From NCBI RefSeq assembly GCF_019219825.1, contig NZ_JAHUXH010000002.1, positions 1 through 64,000 on the forward strand: a stretch of 64,000 bases of DNA. The letters run 5' to 3'. Origin of the DNA: Streptomyces sp. TRM70350. GTDB taxonomy: Bacteria > Actinomycetota > Actinomycetes > Streptomycetales > Streptomycetaceae. The position numbers and the translations under genes were made by a program. The notes beneath the pieces are model-generated. The model saw only the letters and a list, made by a program, of their open reading frames with translations. It did no database searches and was not told the origin of the DNA. Shown piece by piece: positions 25,749 to 35,800 of the stretch. The first letter of the stretch is position 1; each line of letters opens with the position of its first letter.

Positions 25749-27017
25749 ATGCGGCGTGGCATAGCGGCCACCGCGCTGGTGGCGTCCCTCGCCCTCGCGG
25801 CGACGGCCTGCGGCGGAAGTGACAGCGGCGACAGTGCCGACGGGCCGGTCACCATCACCTGGTGGGACACCTCCAACGCCACCAACGAGGCGCCGACGTA
25901 CCAGGCCCTGGTCAAGGAGTTCGAGGCCGCCAACAAGGGCATCAAGGTCAAGTACGTCAACGTCCCCTTCGACCAGGCGCAGAACAAGTTCGACACGGCC
26001 GCCGGTTCCAAGGGCGCCCCGGACGTGCTGCGCTCCGAGGTCGGCTGGACCCCCGCCTTCGCCAAGAAGGGCTACTTCCTGCCGCTGGACGGCACCGAGG
26101 CCCTCGCCGACCAGGACAGGTTCAAGCCCAACCTGATCGAGCAGGCCAAGTACGAGGGCAAGACCTACGGCGTCCCCTTCACCACGGACACCCTCGCCCT
26201 CGTCTACAACAAGGAACTGTTCCAGAAGGCCGGCGTCGAGGCCCCCAAGACCTGGGACGACCTGAAGAAGGCCGCCGCCACGATCAAGGACAAGACCGGC
26301 GTCGACGGCTACTGGGGCTCCACCCAGGCCTACTACGCCCAGACGTTCCTCTACGGCGAGGGCACCGACACCGTCGACGCCGACGCCAAGAAGATCACCG
26401 TCAACTCGCCCGAGGCCAAGAAGGCCTACGAGACCTGGCTGAGCCTCTTCGACGGCAAGGGCCTGCACAAGGCCGACACCACCGCGGACGCCTACGCCCA
26501 CATCCAGGACGCGTTCGTCAACGGCAAGGTCGCCGCGATCATCCAGGGCCCCTGGGAGATCACCAACTTCTACAAGGGCTCCGCGTTCAAGGACAAGGAG
26601 AACCTGGGCATCACCACCGTCCCGGCCGGCTCCACCGGCAAGGCGGGCGCCCCGACCGGCGGCCACAACCTCTCCGTGTACGCCGGCTCCGACGAGGCCC
26701 ACCAGAAGGCCGCGCTGACGTTCGTCAACTTCATGACCTCGGCGAAGGCGCAGGAGACCATCGCACTGAAGAACTCCACGCTGCCCACCCGCGACGACGC
26801 CTACACCGCCGAGGTCAAGGCCGACCCGGGCATCGCCGGCTACCAGGGTGTCCTCGCCGCCGCCCAGCCGCGCCCCGCGCTGCCCGAGTACAGCTCGCTG
26901 TGGGGCCCGCTCGACGACGAGCTGCTCAAGGTCGCCGGCGGCAAGGAGTCCCTGGACAAGGGGTTGAGCAACGCCGAGACCTCGATCGCCAAGCTGGTGC
27001 CGGACTTCAGCAAGTGA
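25749..27017 (+). CDS. malE: Maltose/maltodextrin-binding lipoprotein of an ABC importer
   Basis: This 422-residue solute-binding protein has a lipoprotein signal peptide with lipobox LAATAC (Cys21), followed by the family 1 extracellular binding fold (ITWWDTSNATNEAPTYQALV, GAPDVLRSEVGWTPAFAKKG, YGVPFTTDTLALVYNK, VAAIIQGPWEI). It captures maltodextrins and passes them to MalF and MalG; no ATPase gene is present here, as usual in streptomycetes, where MsiK coded elsewhere serves several importers. AAGGAG precedes the ATG by 7 nt. A strong stem-loop separates it from malF. Confidence 0.93.
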   Translation: MRRGIAATALVASLALAATACGGSDSGDSADGPVTITWWDTSNATNEAPTYQALVKEFEAANKGIKVKYVNVPFDQAQNKFDTAAGSKGAPDVLRSEVGWTPAFAKKGYFLPLDGTEALADQDRFKPNLIEQAKYEGKTYGVPFTTDTLALVYNKELFQKAGVEAPKTWDDLKKAAATIKDKTGVDGYWGSTQAYYAQTFLYGEGTDTVDADAKKITVNSPEAKKAYETWLSLFDGKGLHKADTTADAYAHIQDAFVNGKVAAIIQGPWEITNFYKGSAFKDKENLGITTVPAGSTGKAGAPTGGHNLSVYAGSDEAHQKAALTFVNFMTSAKAQETIALKNSTLPTRDDAYTAEVKADPGIAGYQGVLAAAQPRPALPEYSSLWGPLDDELLKVAGGKESLDKGLSNAETSIAKLVPDFSK

Positions 27018-27024
27018 CCCCGAC

Positions 27025-27071
27025 CGGCCGTTGGATCCGCCTGACTCATGGGGGGACGGATCCAGCGGCCG
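27025..27071 (+). promoter_or_regulatory. malE-malF intercistronic stem-loop
   Basis: A stem of about 15 bp (27025-27039 with 27057-27071, one G-T pair) closes a 17-nt loop 7 nt after the malE stop. In binding-protein operons such structures stabilise the upstream message or stop part of the transcription. That gives more MalE than MalFG. The role here is inferred. Confidence 0.75.
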
Positions 27072-27126
27072 TCGGCCTGTGCGTCACGCCCCTTGATCCG
27101 CAGACCCACACGAAGGTTGTCGAACC

Positions 27127-28077
27127 ATGACAGTCGCCGTTCAGCGCCTGAGGCGCAGCTACCAGAAGTACTGGTACGCCTACGCGATGATCGCCCCCGT
27201 GGTCGTCGTGCTCGGCGTCCTGGTGCTGTATCCGCTGGCGTACGGTTTCTACCTGACGCTCACGGACGCCAACAGCCTCAACACGGCCCGCACGATCGGC
27301 GTCAACGAGATCGAGGCCACCTACAAGTTCATCGGTTTCGACAACTATGCCGACATCCTGTGGGGTGAGACCGCCTACGACCGTTTCTGGTCGCACTTCA
27401 TCTGGACCATCGTGTGGACGGCCACCTGCGTCGGCCTGCACTTCTCCATCGGTCTGGGCCTCGCCCTGCTGCTCAACCAGAAGCTGCGCGGCCGCACCTT
27501 CTACCGGCTGATCATGGTCCTGCCGTGGGCCGTGCCCACCTTCGTCACCGTCTTCGGCTGGCGCTTCATGCTCGCCGACGGCGGCGTCATCAACTCCGCC
27601 CTGCACATGCTGCAGCTGCCGGGCCCGCAGTGGCTGGAGGACACCTTCTGGCAGCGGTTCGCCGCGATCATGGTCAACACCTGGTGCGGTGTGCCGTTCA
27701 TGATGGTCTCGCTGCTCGGGGGCCTGCAGTCGATCGACCGCACGCTGTACGAGGCCGCCGAGATGGACGGCGCGAACGCCTGGCAGCGCTTCCGCTACGT
27801 CACCCTGCCGGGCCTGAGGTCGGTCAGCTCCACCGTCGTCCTGCTCGGCGTGATCTGGACCTTCAACCAGTTCGCGGTGATCTTCCTGCTGTTCGGCACC
27901 ACCGCCCCGGACGCCCAGATCCTCGTCACCTGGGCGTACTACCTCGGCTTCGGACAGCAGCCGCGCGACTTCGCCCAGTCCGCCGCCTACGGCATCCTGC
28001 TGCTGGCCATCCTGATCGTCTTCACCTCCGTCTACCGCCGCTGGCTGAACCGCAATGAGCAGCAGCTCGCGATCTGA
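27127..28077 (+). CDS. malF: Maltodextrin ABC transporter permease MalF
   Basis: This 316-residue integral membrane protein has six or more predicted helices. It carries the binding-protein-dependent permease (EAA) loop EAAEMDGANAWQRFRYVTLP near residue 215, which docks the ATPase. An extracellular loop follows helix 1 (TLTDANSLNTARTIGVNEIE). It pairs with MalG to form the channel. The ATG is preceded by GAAGG at about 10 nt. It is the second gene of malEFG-aglA. Confidence 0.93.
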   Translation: MTVAVQRLRRSYQKYWYAYAMIAPVVVVLGVLVLYPLAYGFYLTLTDANSLNTARTIGVNEIEATYKFIGFDNYADILWGETAYDRFWSHFIWTIVWTATCVGLHFSIGLGLALLLNQKLRGRTFYRLIMVLPWAVPTFVTVFGWRFMLADGGVINSALHMLQLPGPQWLEDTFWQRFAAIMVNTWCGVPFMMVSLLGGLQSIDRTLYEAAEMDGANAWQRFRYVTLPGLRSVSSTVVLLGVIWTFNQFAVIFLLFGTTAPDAQILVTWAYYLGFGQQPRDFAQSAAYGILLLAILIVFTSVYRRWLNRNEQQLAI

Positions 28078-28090
28078 GGCAGGAGTCCCC

Positions 28091-28999
28091 ATGAGCATCA
28101 CGACCGTTGAGAAGTCCGCCACCGCGGACCGGGCCCCCGCCTCCGTCCCGCCGCGCAGGACGCGCCGGCGCGGTGAGCGCGGCCTCGTCGGGACCCTCGC
28201 CTCGCACGGCATCCTGACCGTCGCCAGCCTCATCGCGCTGTTCCCGATCGCCTGGCTGGTCTTCCTGTCCCTCGGCCCGGACAAGGACGACTATCTGCAC
28301 CCCGGGCGCATCTGGGGGAAGATGACGTTCGACAACTACGCGTTCGTCCTGACGGAGACGAACTTCTTCGACTGGCTGAAGAGTTCGCTGGTCGTCTCGC
28401 TGGGCACCACGGTCATCGGCGTGCTCATCGCCGCCACCACCGGCTACGCGGTGTCCCGGATGCGCTTCCCCGGCTACCGGAAGTTCATGTGGGTGCTGCT
28501 GGTCACCCAGATGTTCCCGATCGCCGTGCTGATCGTGCCGATGTACCAGATCCTGTCGGAACTCCAGCTCATCGACACCTACCTCGGCCTGATCCTCGTC
28601 TACTGCTCGACGGCCGTGCCGTACTGCGCCTGGCTGCTCAAGGGCTACTTCGACACCATCCCCTTCGAGATCGACGAGGCGGGACGCGTCGACGGGCTCT
28701 CCCCGTTCGGCACCTTCCTGCGGCTGATCCTGCCGCTCGCCCGGCCGGGCCTGGCGGTAGCGGCGTTCTACAGCTTCATCACCGCCTTCGGCGAGGTCGC
28801 CTTCGCCACCACGTTCCTGCTGGACGACGAGAAGTACACGTTCGCGGTCGGCCTGCAGAGCTTCGTCAGCGAGCACGACGCCCAGCGCAACCTGATGGCC
28901 GCCACCGCCGTACTGATCGCGATACCGGTCTCCGCGTTCTTCTACCTCGTGCAGAAGAACCTGGTGACCGGCCTCACCGCCGGTGGCACAAAGGGCTGA
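28091..28999 (+). CDS. malG: Maltodextrin ABC transporter permease MalG
   Basis: This 302-residue protein has six predicted membrane helices and the EAA motif EIDEAGRVDGLSPFGTFLRL near residue 195. The N-terminal 35 residues are a basic cytoplasmic tail. ATG 28091 has GGAG 5 nt upstream and follows the malF stop by 13 nt; an earlier in-frame ATG at 28055 would overlap malF and lacks a ribosome site. It forms the second half of the importer channel. Confidence 0.93.
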   Translation: MSITTVEKSATADRAPASVPPRRTRRRGERGLVGTLASHGILTVASLIALFPIAWLVFLSLGPDKDDYLHPGRIWGKMTFDNYAFVLTETNFFDWLKSSLVVSLGTTVIGVLIAATTGYAVSRMRFPGYRKFMWVLLVTQMFPIAVLIVPMYQILSELQLIDTYLGLILVYCSTAVPYCAWLLKGYFDTIPFEIDEAGRVDGLSPFGTFLRLILPLARPGLAVAAFYSFITAFGEVAFATTFLLDDEKYTFAVGLQSFVSEHDAQRNLMAATAVLIAIPVSAFFYLVQKNLVTGLTAGGTKG

Positions 29000-29040
29000 C
29001 CGGCCCGTACGAGAATCCCGCGCGCCGTGCCGCGCGGGTG

Positions 29041-29099
29041 GCGGCCGCGGTGCCCTCCCCCAGAGGGAGGACCCCCAGACCCCGCTGTACCGCGGCCGC
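29041..29099 (+). promoter_or_regulatory. malG-aglA intercistronic nested hairpin
   Basis: Perfect 11-bp arms GCGGCCGCGGT (29041-29051) and ACCGCGGCCGC (29089-29099) enclose a second hairpin (CCTCCC at 29054-29059 with GGGAGG at 29065-29070). It lies between malG and aglA and may act as a partial terminator or processing site that sets AglA expression apart from the transporter. Confidence 0.6.
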
Positions 29100-29166
29100 C
29101 TCGTCTCTCCCCCCAGCACAGCCGCCCCACTCACGCCCGATGACTCCCTGACGCATCAAGGACGCC

Positions 29167-30849
29167 ATGAGCCAGTACTCCACCGACCCGGCCCCGACCT
29201 CCGCCGTCGCCACCGTCGCCCGCCGCCGCGACTGGTGGCGCGACGCGGTGATCTACCAGGTCTATCCGCGCAGCTTCGCCGACAGCAACGGCGACGGCAT
29301 GGGCGACCTGGAGGGCGTACGATCCCGACTCCCGTACCTGCGCGACCTCGGCGTGGACGCCGTGTGGCTCAGCCCCTTCTACGCCTCCCCGCAGGCCGAC
29401 GCCGGGTACGACGTCGCCGACTACCGGGCCGTCGACCCCATGTTCGGCTCCCTGCTGGACGCGGACGCGCTGATCCGCGACGCCCATGAGCACGGCCTGC
29501 GCATCATCGTCGACCTGGTCCCGAACCACTCCTCCGACCAGCACGAATGGTTCAAGCGGGCGCTCCGCGAAGGCCCCGGCTCCCCGCTCCGGGAGCGCTA
29601 CCACTTCCGCCCCGGCAAGGGGAAGAACGGCGAACTCCCGCCCAACGACTGGGAGTCCATCTTCGGCGGCCCGGCGTGGACGAGGGTCACCGAACCGGAC
29701 GGCACCCCCGGCGAGTGGTATCTCCATCTCTTCGCACCCGAGCAGCCCGACTTCAACTGGGAACACCCTGCGGTCGGCGACGAGTTCCGCTCCATCCTGC
29801 GCTTCTGGCTGGACATGGGCGTGGACGGCTTCCGCATCGACGTCGCGCACGGCCTGGTGAAGGCCGAGGGCCTGCCCGACCTGGGCTCCCACGAGCAGCT
29901 GAAGCTGCTGGGCAACGATGTCATGCCGTTCTTCGACCAGGACGGCGTGCACGCCATCTACCGGCAGTGGCGCACCATCCTCGACGAGTACGCGGGGGAG
30001 CGCATCTTCGTCGCCGAGGCGTGGACCCCCACCGTCGAGCGGACCGCGAACTACGTCCGCCCGGACGAGCTGCACCAGGCCTTCAACTTCCAGTACCTCG
30101 GCACGGACTGGGACGCCAAGGAGCTCCGTAGGGTCATCGACCGGACCCTGGAGGCGATGCGTCCGGTCGGTGCCCCCGCCACCTGGGTGCTGTCCAACCA
30201 CGACGTCACCCGGCACGCCACCCGCTTCGCCAACCCGCCCGGCCTCGGCACGCAGATCCGCGAGGCCGGTGACCGCGAGCTGGGGCTCCGGCGGGCGCGG
30301 GCGGCCACGCTGCTGATGCTGGCGCTGCCCGGATCGGCGTACATCTACCAGGGCGAGGAGCTGGGCCTGCCGGACGTCGTCGACCTGCCGGACGAGGTGC
30401 GCCAGGACCCGGCGTACTTCCGCGGCGCGGGGCAGGACGGGTTCCGCGACGGCTGCCGGGTGCCGATTCCGTGGACGCGCACGGGGTCGTCGTACGGCTT
30501 CGGCAGCGGGGGCAGCTGGCTGCCGCAGCCGGAGGGGTGGGGCGAGCTGAGCGTTCAGGCGCAGGAGGGGGTGGCCGGTTCGACGCTGGAGCTGTACCGG
30601 GCCGCGCTCGCCGCGCGCCGTGCGCAGCCCGACCTCGGCGCGGGGGAGACGGTCGAGTGGCTGAAAACGCCCGAGGGGGTGCTCGCCTTCCGGCGTGGCG
30701 AGTTCGTGTGCGTCGCGAACACCGGCGGGGAGTCGGTGACGACTCCGGTGTACGGGCGTCTGCTGCTCGCCAGTGGTGAGGTGAGCGAGGCGGACGGCGA
30801 GGTGAAGGTTCCGGCCGACACCACGGTGTGGTGGTCGACGGCGTCCTGA
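29167..30849 (+). CDS. aglA: Alpha-glucosidase, GH13 (AglA type)
   Basis: This 560-residue cytoplasmic enzyme (no signal peptide) belongs to the GH13 oligo-1,6-glucosidase/alpha-glucosidase group. The start of the barrel reads WWRDAVIYQVYPRSFADSNG, and DLVPNHSSDQHEWF is region I. The nucleophile is Asp225 (GFRIDVAHG), the acid/base Glu284 (IFVAEAW) and the third acid Asp346 (LSNHDVTRH). It hydrolyses imported maltodextrins to glucose. AAGGA lies 4 nt before the ATG. As last gene of the malEFG-aglA unit it matches the known streptomycete arrangement. Confidence 0.93.
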   Translation: MSQYSTDPAPTSAVATVARRRDWWRDAVIYQVYPRSFADSNGDGMGDLEGVRSRLPYLRDLGVDAVWLSPFYASPQADAGYDVADYRAVDPMFGSLLDADALIRDAHEHGLRIIVDLVPNHSSDQHEWFKRALREGPGSPLRERYHFRPGKGKNGELPPNDWESIFGGPAWTRVTEPDGTPGEWYLHLFAPEQPDFNWEHPAVGDEFRSILRFWLDMGVDGFRIDVAHGLVKAEGLPDLGSHEQLKLLGNDVMPFFDQDGVHAIYRQWRTILDEYAGERIFVAEAWTPTVERTANYVRPDELHQAFNFQYLGTDWDAKELRRVIDRTLEAMRPVGAPATWVLSNHDVTRHATRFANPPGLGTQIREAGDRELGLRRARAATLLMLALPGSAYIYQGEELGLPDVVDLPDEVRQDPAYFRGAGQDGFRDGCRVPIPWTRTGSSYGFGSGGSWLPQPEGWGELSVQAQEGVAGSTLELYRAALAARRAQPDLGAGETVEWLKTPEGVLAFRRGEFVCVANTGGESVTTPVYGRLLLASGEVSEADGEVKVPADTTVWWSTAS

Positions 30850-30885
30850 AAGCCGTCTCGCAACATTTTTCATTGAAGTTCGTAC

Positions 30886-30913
30886 GGCCCGCTGCCCTTT
30901 CGGGCGGCGGGCC
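30886..30913 (+). terminator. aglA terminator
   Basis: A 12-bp stem (30886-30897 with 30902-30913, one G-T pair) with a TTTC loop is followed by TTTAAC, 36 nt after the aglA stop. Confidence 0.9.
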
Positions 30914-30931
30914 TTTAACATCTCCGTCACC

Positions 30932-30960
30932 GCAAGTTGGCTGAAAGTTTTCAGCAAGAG
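30932..30960 (+). promoter_or_regulatory. Probable MalR-type operator upstream of alpha-amylase
   Basis: The palindrome GCTGAAA-GT-TTTCAGC (30940-30955) is overlapped by AGCAAGA (30953-30959). GCAAG occurs at 30932 and 30954, 22 bp (about two helical turns) apart. The complement TCTTGCT recurs upstream of the pullulanase gene, so both starch genes probably share one regulator. Confidence 0.6.
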
Positions 30961-30985
30961 CCTTCAACGGTGAAGGAAACCCCAC

Positions 30986-32359
30986 ATGGCACGCAGAACC
31001 CTCCCCTGGGCGGCCGTACTCGCAGTCGGCGCCCTTGTCATGACCCCGTCCGCTGCGGACGCCTCCCCACCCGGCACCAAGGACGTCACCGCCGTTCTCT
31101 TCGAGTGGAACTTCGCCTCGGTCGCCCGCGAGTGCACGAACATCCTCGGCCCCGCGGGCTACGGCTACGTGCAGGTCTCCCCGCCTGCCGAGCACATACA
31201 GGGCGCGCAGTGGTGGACGTCGTACCAGCCGGTGAGCTACAAGATCGCCGGGCGTCTCGGCGACCGCGCGGCGTTCCACAACATGGTGGACACCTGCCAC
31301 GCGGCGGGCGTGAAGGTGGTCGTGGACACGGTCATCAACCACATGTCGGCAGGCAACGGCACCGGCACGGGCGGCTCGTCGTACACGAAGTACGACTACC
31401 CCGGCCTGTACTCCTCCTTCGACTTCGACGACTGCACGGCCCAGATCACCAACTACCAGGACCGCTGGAACGTCCAGCACTGCGAACTGGTGGGCCTGGC
31501 CGACCTGGACACGGGCGAGGACTACGTCCGCGGGGCCATCGCCCGCTACATGAACGACCTGCTCTCCCTCGGCGTCGACGGTTTCCGCATCGACGCGGCC
31601 AAGCACATGCCGTCGGACGACCTGGCCAACATCAAGTCGCGGCTGAGCGATCCGTCCGTCTACTGGAAGCAGGAGGTCATCTACGGCAGCGGAGAGGCGG
31701 TCCAGCCGACGGAGTACACGGGCAATGGGGATGTCCAGGAGTTCCGGTACGCCTACGACCTCAAGCGGGTCTTCACCAACGAGAACCTCGCCTATCTGAA
31801 GAACTACGGCGAGGGCTGGGGCTACATGAGCAGCGGCGTGGCGGGCGTCTTCGTCGACAACCACGACACCGAGCGCAACGGCTCCACGCTGAGCTACAAG
31901 GACGGGGCCAACTACACGCTGGCCAACGTCTTCATGCTGGCCTGGCCCTACGGCGCCCCTGACATCAACTCCGGTTACGAGTTCACCGACCACGACGCCG
32001 GACCGCCGAACGGCGGCCATGTCAACGCCTGTTGGCAGGACGGCTGGAAGTGCCAGCACGCCTGGCCGGAGATCCAGCGCATGGTCGCCTTCCGCAATGC
32101 CACGCGGGGCGAGTCGGTGACGAACTGGTGGGACAACGGCGGCGACGCGATCGCCTTCGGGCGGGGCAGCAAGGGTTTCGTGGCGATCAACCACGAGTCC
32201 GGGTCGCTGACCCGCACGTACCAGACGTCGCTGCCTGCGGGGACGTACTGCGACGTCCAGAACAACACGACGGTGACGGTGAACGGCTCCGGCCAGTTCA
32301 CGGCGACGCTGGGCAGTAACACGGCGCTGGCGATCTACGCGGGCAAGTCGAGCTGCTGA
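30986..32359 (+). CDS. aml: Secreted alpha-amylase, GH13
   Basis: This 457-residue protein has a signal peptide (basic MARR, hydrophobic core, cleavage probably after ADA at residue 26). The streptomycete/animal-type alpha-amylase domain follows. Conserved residues are region [11 protein letters not shown], nucleophile Asp203 ([10 protein letters not shown]), acid/base Glu230 (KQEVIYG) and Asp294 (VDNHDTERN). A beta-sandwich C domain ends in IYAGKSSC. There is no C-terminal starch-binding domain, which many Streptomyces amylases (about 560 residues) carry, so raw-starch binding may be weaker. It releases maltodextrins outside the cell for MalE. AAGGA lies 8 nt upstream of the ATG. Confidence 0.93.
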   Translation: MARRTLPWAAVLAVGALVMTPSAADASPPGTKDVTAVLFEWNFASVARECTNILGPAGYGYVQVSPPAEHIQGAQWWTSYQPVSYKIAGRLGDRAAFHNMVDTCHAAGVKVVVDTVINHMSAGNGTGTGGSSYTKYDYPGLYSSFDFDDCTAQITNYQDRWNVQHCELVGLADLDTGEDYVRGAIARYMNDLLSLGVDGFRIDAAKHMPSDDLANIKSRLSDPSVYWKQEVIYGSGEAVQPTEYTGNGDVQEFRYAYDLKRVFTNENLAYLKNYGEGWGYMSSGVAGVFVDNHDTERNGSTLSYKDGANYTLANVFMLAWPYGAPDINSGYEFTDHDAGPPNGGHVNACWQDGWKCQHAWPEIQRMVAFRNATRGESVTNWWDNGGDAIAFGRGSKGFVAINHESGSLTRTYQTSLPAGTYCDVQNNTTVTVNGSGQFTATLGSNTALAIYAGKSSC

Positions 32360-32364
32360 CCGGG

Positions 32365-32399
32365 CAAGGGGCGGTTGGCGCCGGCCGGCCGCCCCCTTG
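32365..32399 (+). terminator. Alpha-amylase terminator
   Basis: CAAGGGG-CGG (32365-32374) pairs with CCGCCCCCTTG (32389-32399), with one bulged C, 5 nt after the stop. The rest of the gap to the pullulanase (32400-32640) shows no convincing gene. Confidence 0.75.
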
Positions 32400-32648
32400 A
32401 CACCTGTGGGAGGTCAGGGGCAGGCGTTCGGGTTCCGGGCGAGGGCGAGACCGGAGGGCGAAGGTGGCGCGCAGCAACGCGAACGCCGCCAACGCCATGC
32501 CCGGCCGCCATGTATGCCGCACACGAAGGCGGACGGTGTCCAGGGTTCGTAGAAGGAGGGACCCGTGAACATGCCCGGAAACGTAGCCGTTCGGTGCCGG
32601 GAGGGGTTCCGGTCCGGCTGGGCCCCGCCCAACCGGCCTTCCGGCGGT

Positions 32649-32690
32649 GCTGAAACTTCTTGCTAAGTGTTTCAACACTCTTGCTGTAAA
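32649..32690 (+). promoter_or_regulatory. Probable MalR-type operator upstream of the amylase/pullulanase
   Basis: TCTTGCT occurs at 32658-32664 and 32679-32685, exactly 21 bp apart, with GCTGAAAC at 32649 and GTTTCAAC nearby as partial inverted arms. The same heptamer lies, inverted, in front of the alpha-amylase gene. Confidence 0.6.
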
Positions 32691-32802
32691 CCTTTCGTCA
32701 GCGATACGGTCGCGCCGGGCGCCCGGCGACGAAGCCGTGCCGCGGCGCAGGGGTCGGACTGAAAAGACTCAAAAGAGCCGCAATCGCAAGGAGTTCACGC
32801 TC

Positions 32803-35800
32803 GTGATACCGAGATGGCCGGCGCCCCGCACGCGCCGTACCGCCCATGTCAGACGGGTCGCGGCCGTCACCGTGGCCGCGCTCGCCGCAGCGCTCGTCCA
32901 ACCCCTCGCCGCCCGGGCGGCCACCCCGCCCCCGCCCCCGCCCCCGCCCGACGCGAAGCTCGCCGCCGAGCCCGCCCGGCACGACCTCACCCGCGAGCAG
33001 TTCTACTTCGTGCTGCCGGACCGCTTCGCCAACGGGGACAGGCGCAACGACCGCGGCGGACTCACCGGTTCACGTCTCACCACCGGCTACGACCCCACCG
33101 ACAAGGGCTTCTACCAGGGCGGCGACCTCAAGGGCCTGACCCGCGAGCTCGACTACATCAAGGGCCTCGGCACCACCGCCATCTGGCTCGCCCCGATCTT
33201 CAAGAACCAGCCGGTGCAGGGGGAGGGCGCCCACGCCTCCGCCGGGTACCACGGATACTGGATCACCGACTTCACCCAGGTCGACCCGCACTTCGGCACC
33301 AACAAGGACCTCGAAACCCTCATCGACAAGGCGCACGCCAAGGGCATGAAGGTCTTCTTCGACGTCATCACCAACCACACCGCCGACGTCGTCGACTACG
33401 AGGAGAAGTCCTACGACTATCTCTCCAAGGGCGCCTTCCCGTACCTGACCAAGGACGGCGAGCCGTTCGACGACGCCGACTACGCGGACGGCACGCGGAA
33501 GTTCCCCAAGACCGACGCCGGTTCCTTCCCGCGCACCCCCGTCGTCCCCGGCGCCAAGCGGAAGCTCAAGGTGCCCTCCTGGCTCAACGACCCGACGATG
33601 TACCACAACCGCGGCGACTCCACCTGGGCCGGTGAGTCGGCGACGTACGGCGACTTCGTCGGTCTCGACGATCTGTGGACCGAGCGTCCCGAGGTCGTCG
33701 AGGGCATGGAGAAGATCTACAAGAGGTGGGTCAGGGACTTCGACATCGACGGCTTCCGGATCGACACCGTCAAGCACGTCAACATGGAGTTCTGGACCCA
33801 GTGGGCCACCGCCCTGGACGCGTACGCGGCCAGGAAGGGCCGGGACGACTTCTTCATGTTCGGCGAGGTCTACTCCGCCGACACCAACGTCACCGCCCCG
33901 TACGTCACCCAGGGCCGCCTCGACTCCACGCTCGACTTCCCCTTCCAGGACGCGGCCCGCGCGTACGCCTCCCAGGGCGGCAGCGCCAAGAAGCTGGCAG
34001 CGGTCTTCGCCGACGACTACAAGTACACGACCGGCACGGCGAACGCGTACGAGCAGGTCACCTTCCTCGGCAACCACGACATGGGCCGCATCGGGACCTT
34101 CCTCAAGCAGGACAACCCGGACGCGACCGACGCCGAGCTGCTCAGGCGGGCCCGGCTCGCCAACGAGCTGATGTTCCTCAGCCGCGGCAACCCGGTGATC
34201 TACTACGGCGACGAGCAGGGCTTCACCGGCGCTGGCGGCGACAAGGACGCCCGTCAGACGATGTTCGCCTCCGCCACCGCCGACTACCTCGACGACGACC
34301 AGCTCGGCACGGACCGTACGCACGCCAGCGACGCCTACGACACCGGCGCACCGCTCTACCGGCAGATCAGCGCTCTCGCCAAGCTGCGCAAGGCCCACCC
34401 CGCCCTCGCCGACGGGGTCCAGACCGAGCGGTACGCCGCCGACGGCCCCGGCGTCCACGCCGTCACCCGCACGGATGCGCAGACCGGCACCGAATACGTC
34501 GTCGCCTTCAACAACGCCGCCGAGGCGAAGACGGCGACCTTCCCGACCGGCTCGGCGCACATGGGCTTCGACGGGATCCACGGAACCGACGACCACCTGA
34601 CGTCCGACGCCGACCGCATGGTGACCGTCACCGTCCCGGCCCGATCCGCCGTCGTCTACAGGGCGAGCGGCAAGCTCCCCGCCCCCGCCACCAAGCCGAC
34701 GCTCACCCTGAAGGCCCCGGACCCCGGCGCCACCGGCACCGTCGAGCTGACGGCCGACGTCGGCGGCGGGCAGCTCAACCGCGTCGTCTTCGCCGCGCAG
34801 ACCGGCAACGGCAAGTGGCGCACCCTCGGCTCCGCCGACCACGCCCCGTACAAGGTCACGCACACCATCGGCAAGGACGTCGAGCCCGGCACCGCCCTGC
34901 GCTACAAGGCCGTGGTGATCGACTCCAAGGGCCGTACGGCGAGTGCCACGGCCGTGTCCACCACCGGCGCCCCGCCCGCCGAGGAGATCCCCACCGCCTC
35001 CTCCCGCGACTACGCGATCGTCCACTACCACCGCCCCGACGGGAACTACGCCGACTGGGGCCTGTACGCCTGGGGCGATCTCGCCGACGGGGAGTCGACC
35101 ACCTGGCCGGACAGTCACCCCTTCATCGGCCGTGACGCCTACGGCGCCTTCGCCTACGTCAAGCTCAGGCCCGGCGCCTCGACCGTCGGTTTCCTGGTCA
35201 TCGACAAGGACGGCAACAAGGACGTCTCCGTCGACCGCACGATCGATGTGACGCAGACCGGCGAGGTCTGGATCGAGCAGGGCAAGGACACCGTCCGCAC
35301 GGAACGCCCGGAGTACCCGGCGCAGGACACGTCCAAGGCCGTACTGCACTACCACCGCGCCGACGGCGACTACGACGGCTGGGGCATCCACGTCTGGACC
35401 GGCGCGGCGCAGCCCACCGACTGGTCGAAGCCCCTGATGCCGGTGAAGACTGATTCCTATGGCGCGGTCTTCGAGGTGCCGCTCACCGAGGGTGCCACCA
35501 GCCTCAGCTACATCATCCACAAGGGCGACGAGAAGGACCTGCCCGCCGACCAGTCGCTCGACCTCAAGGCGGGCGGTCACGAGGTGTGGCTCTTGAGCGG
35601 TCAGGAGAAGTACCTGCTGCCGCAGCCCGCGGGCAGCGCCGCCGCGCTCGATCCGACGACCTCCAAGGCGATCTGGATCGACCGGAACACGGTGGCCTGG
35701 AACGGCTCCGACGCGGCCGCCTCAACCCAGCTGCTGTACTCGCCCCACGGCTCGATCAAGGCCGAGAACGGCACGCTCACCGGCGACGGCGCCAAGTGGC

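Noticed and set aside
32565..32666. 33-codon frame with a good AAGGAGGG ribosome site (GTG 32565) before the pullulanase operator
   Set aside because: It ends inside the operator, upstream of the likely pullulanase promoter, and the peptide has no recognisable features. A leader peptide is possible but unsupported.
32298..32678. Minus-strand 126-codon frame between amylase and pullulanase
   Set aside because: It overlaps the amylase 3' end and terminator, has no ribosome site, and shows no domain.
33070..35580. 836-codon minus-strand frame opposite the amylase/pullulanase
   Set aside because: It is a Val/Gly/Asp-rich shadow of a gene with complete catalytic motifs on the plus strand.
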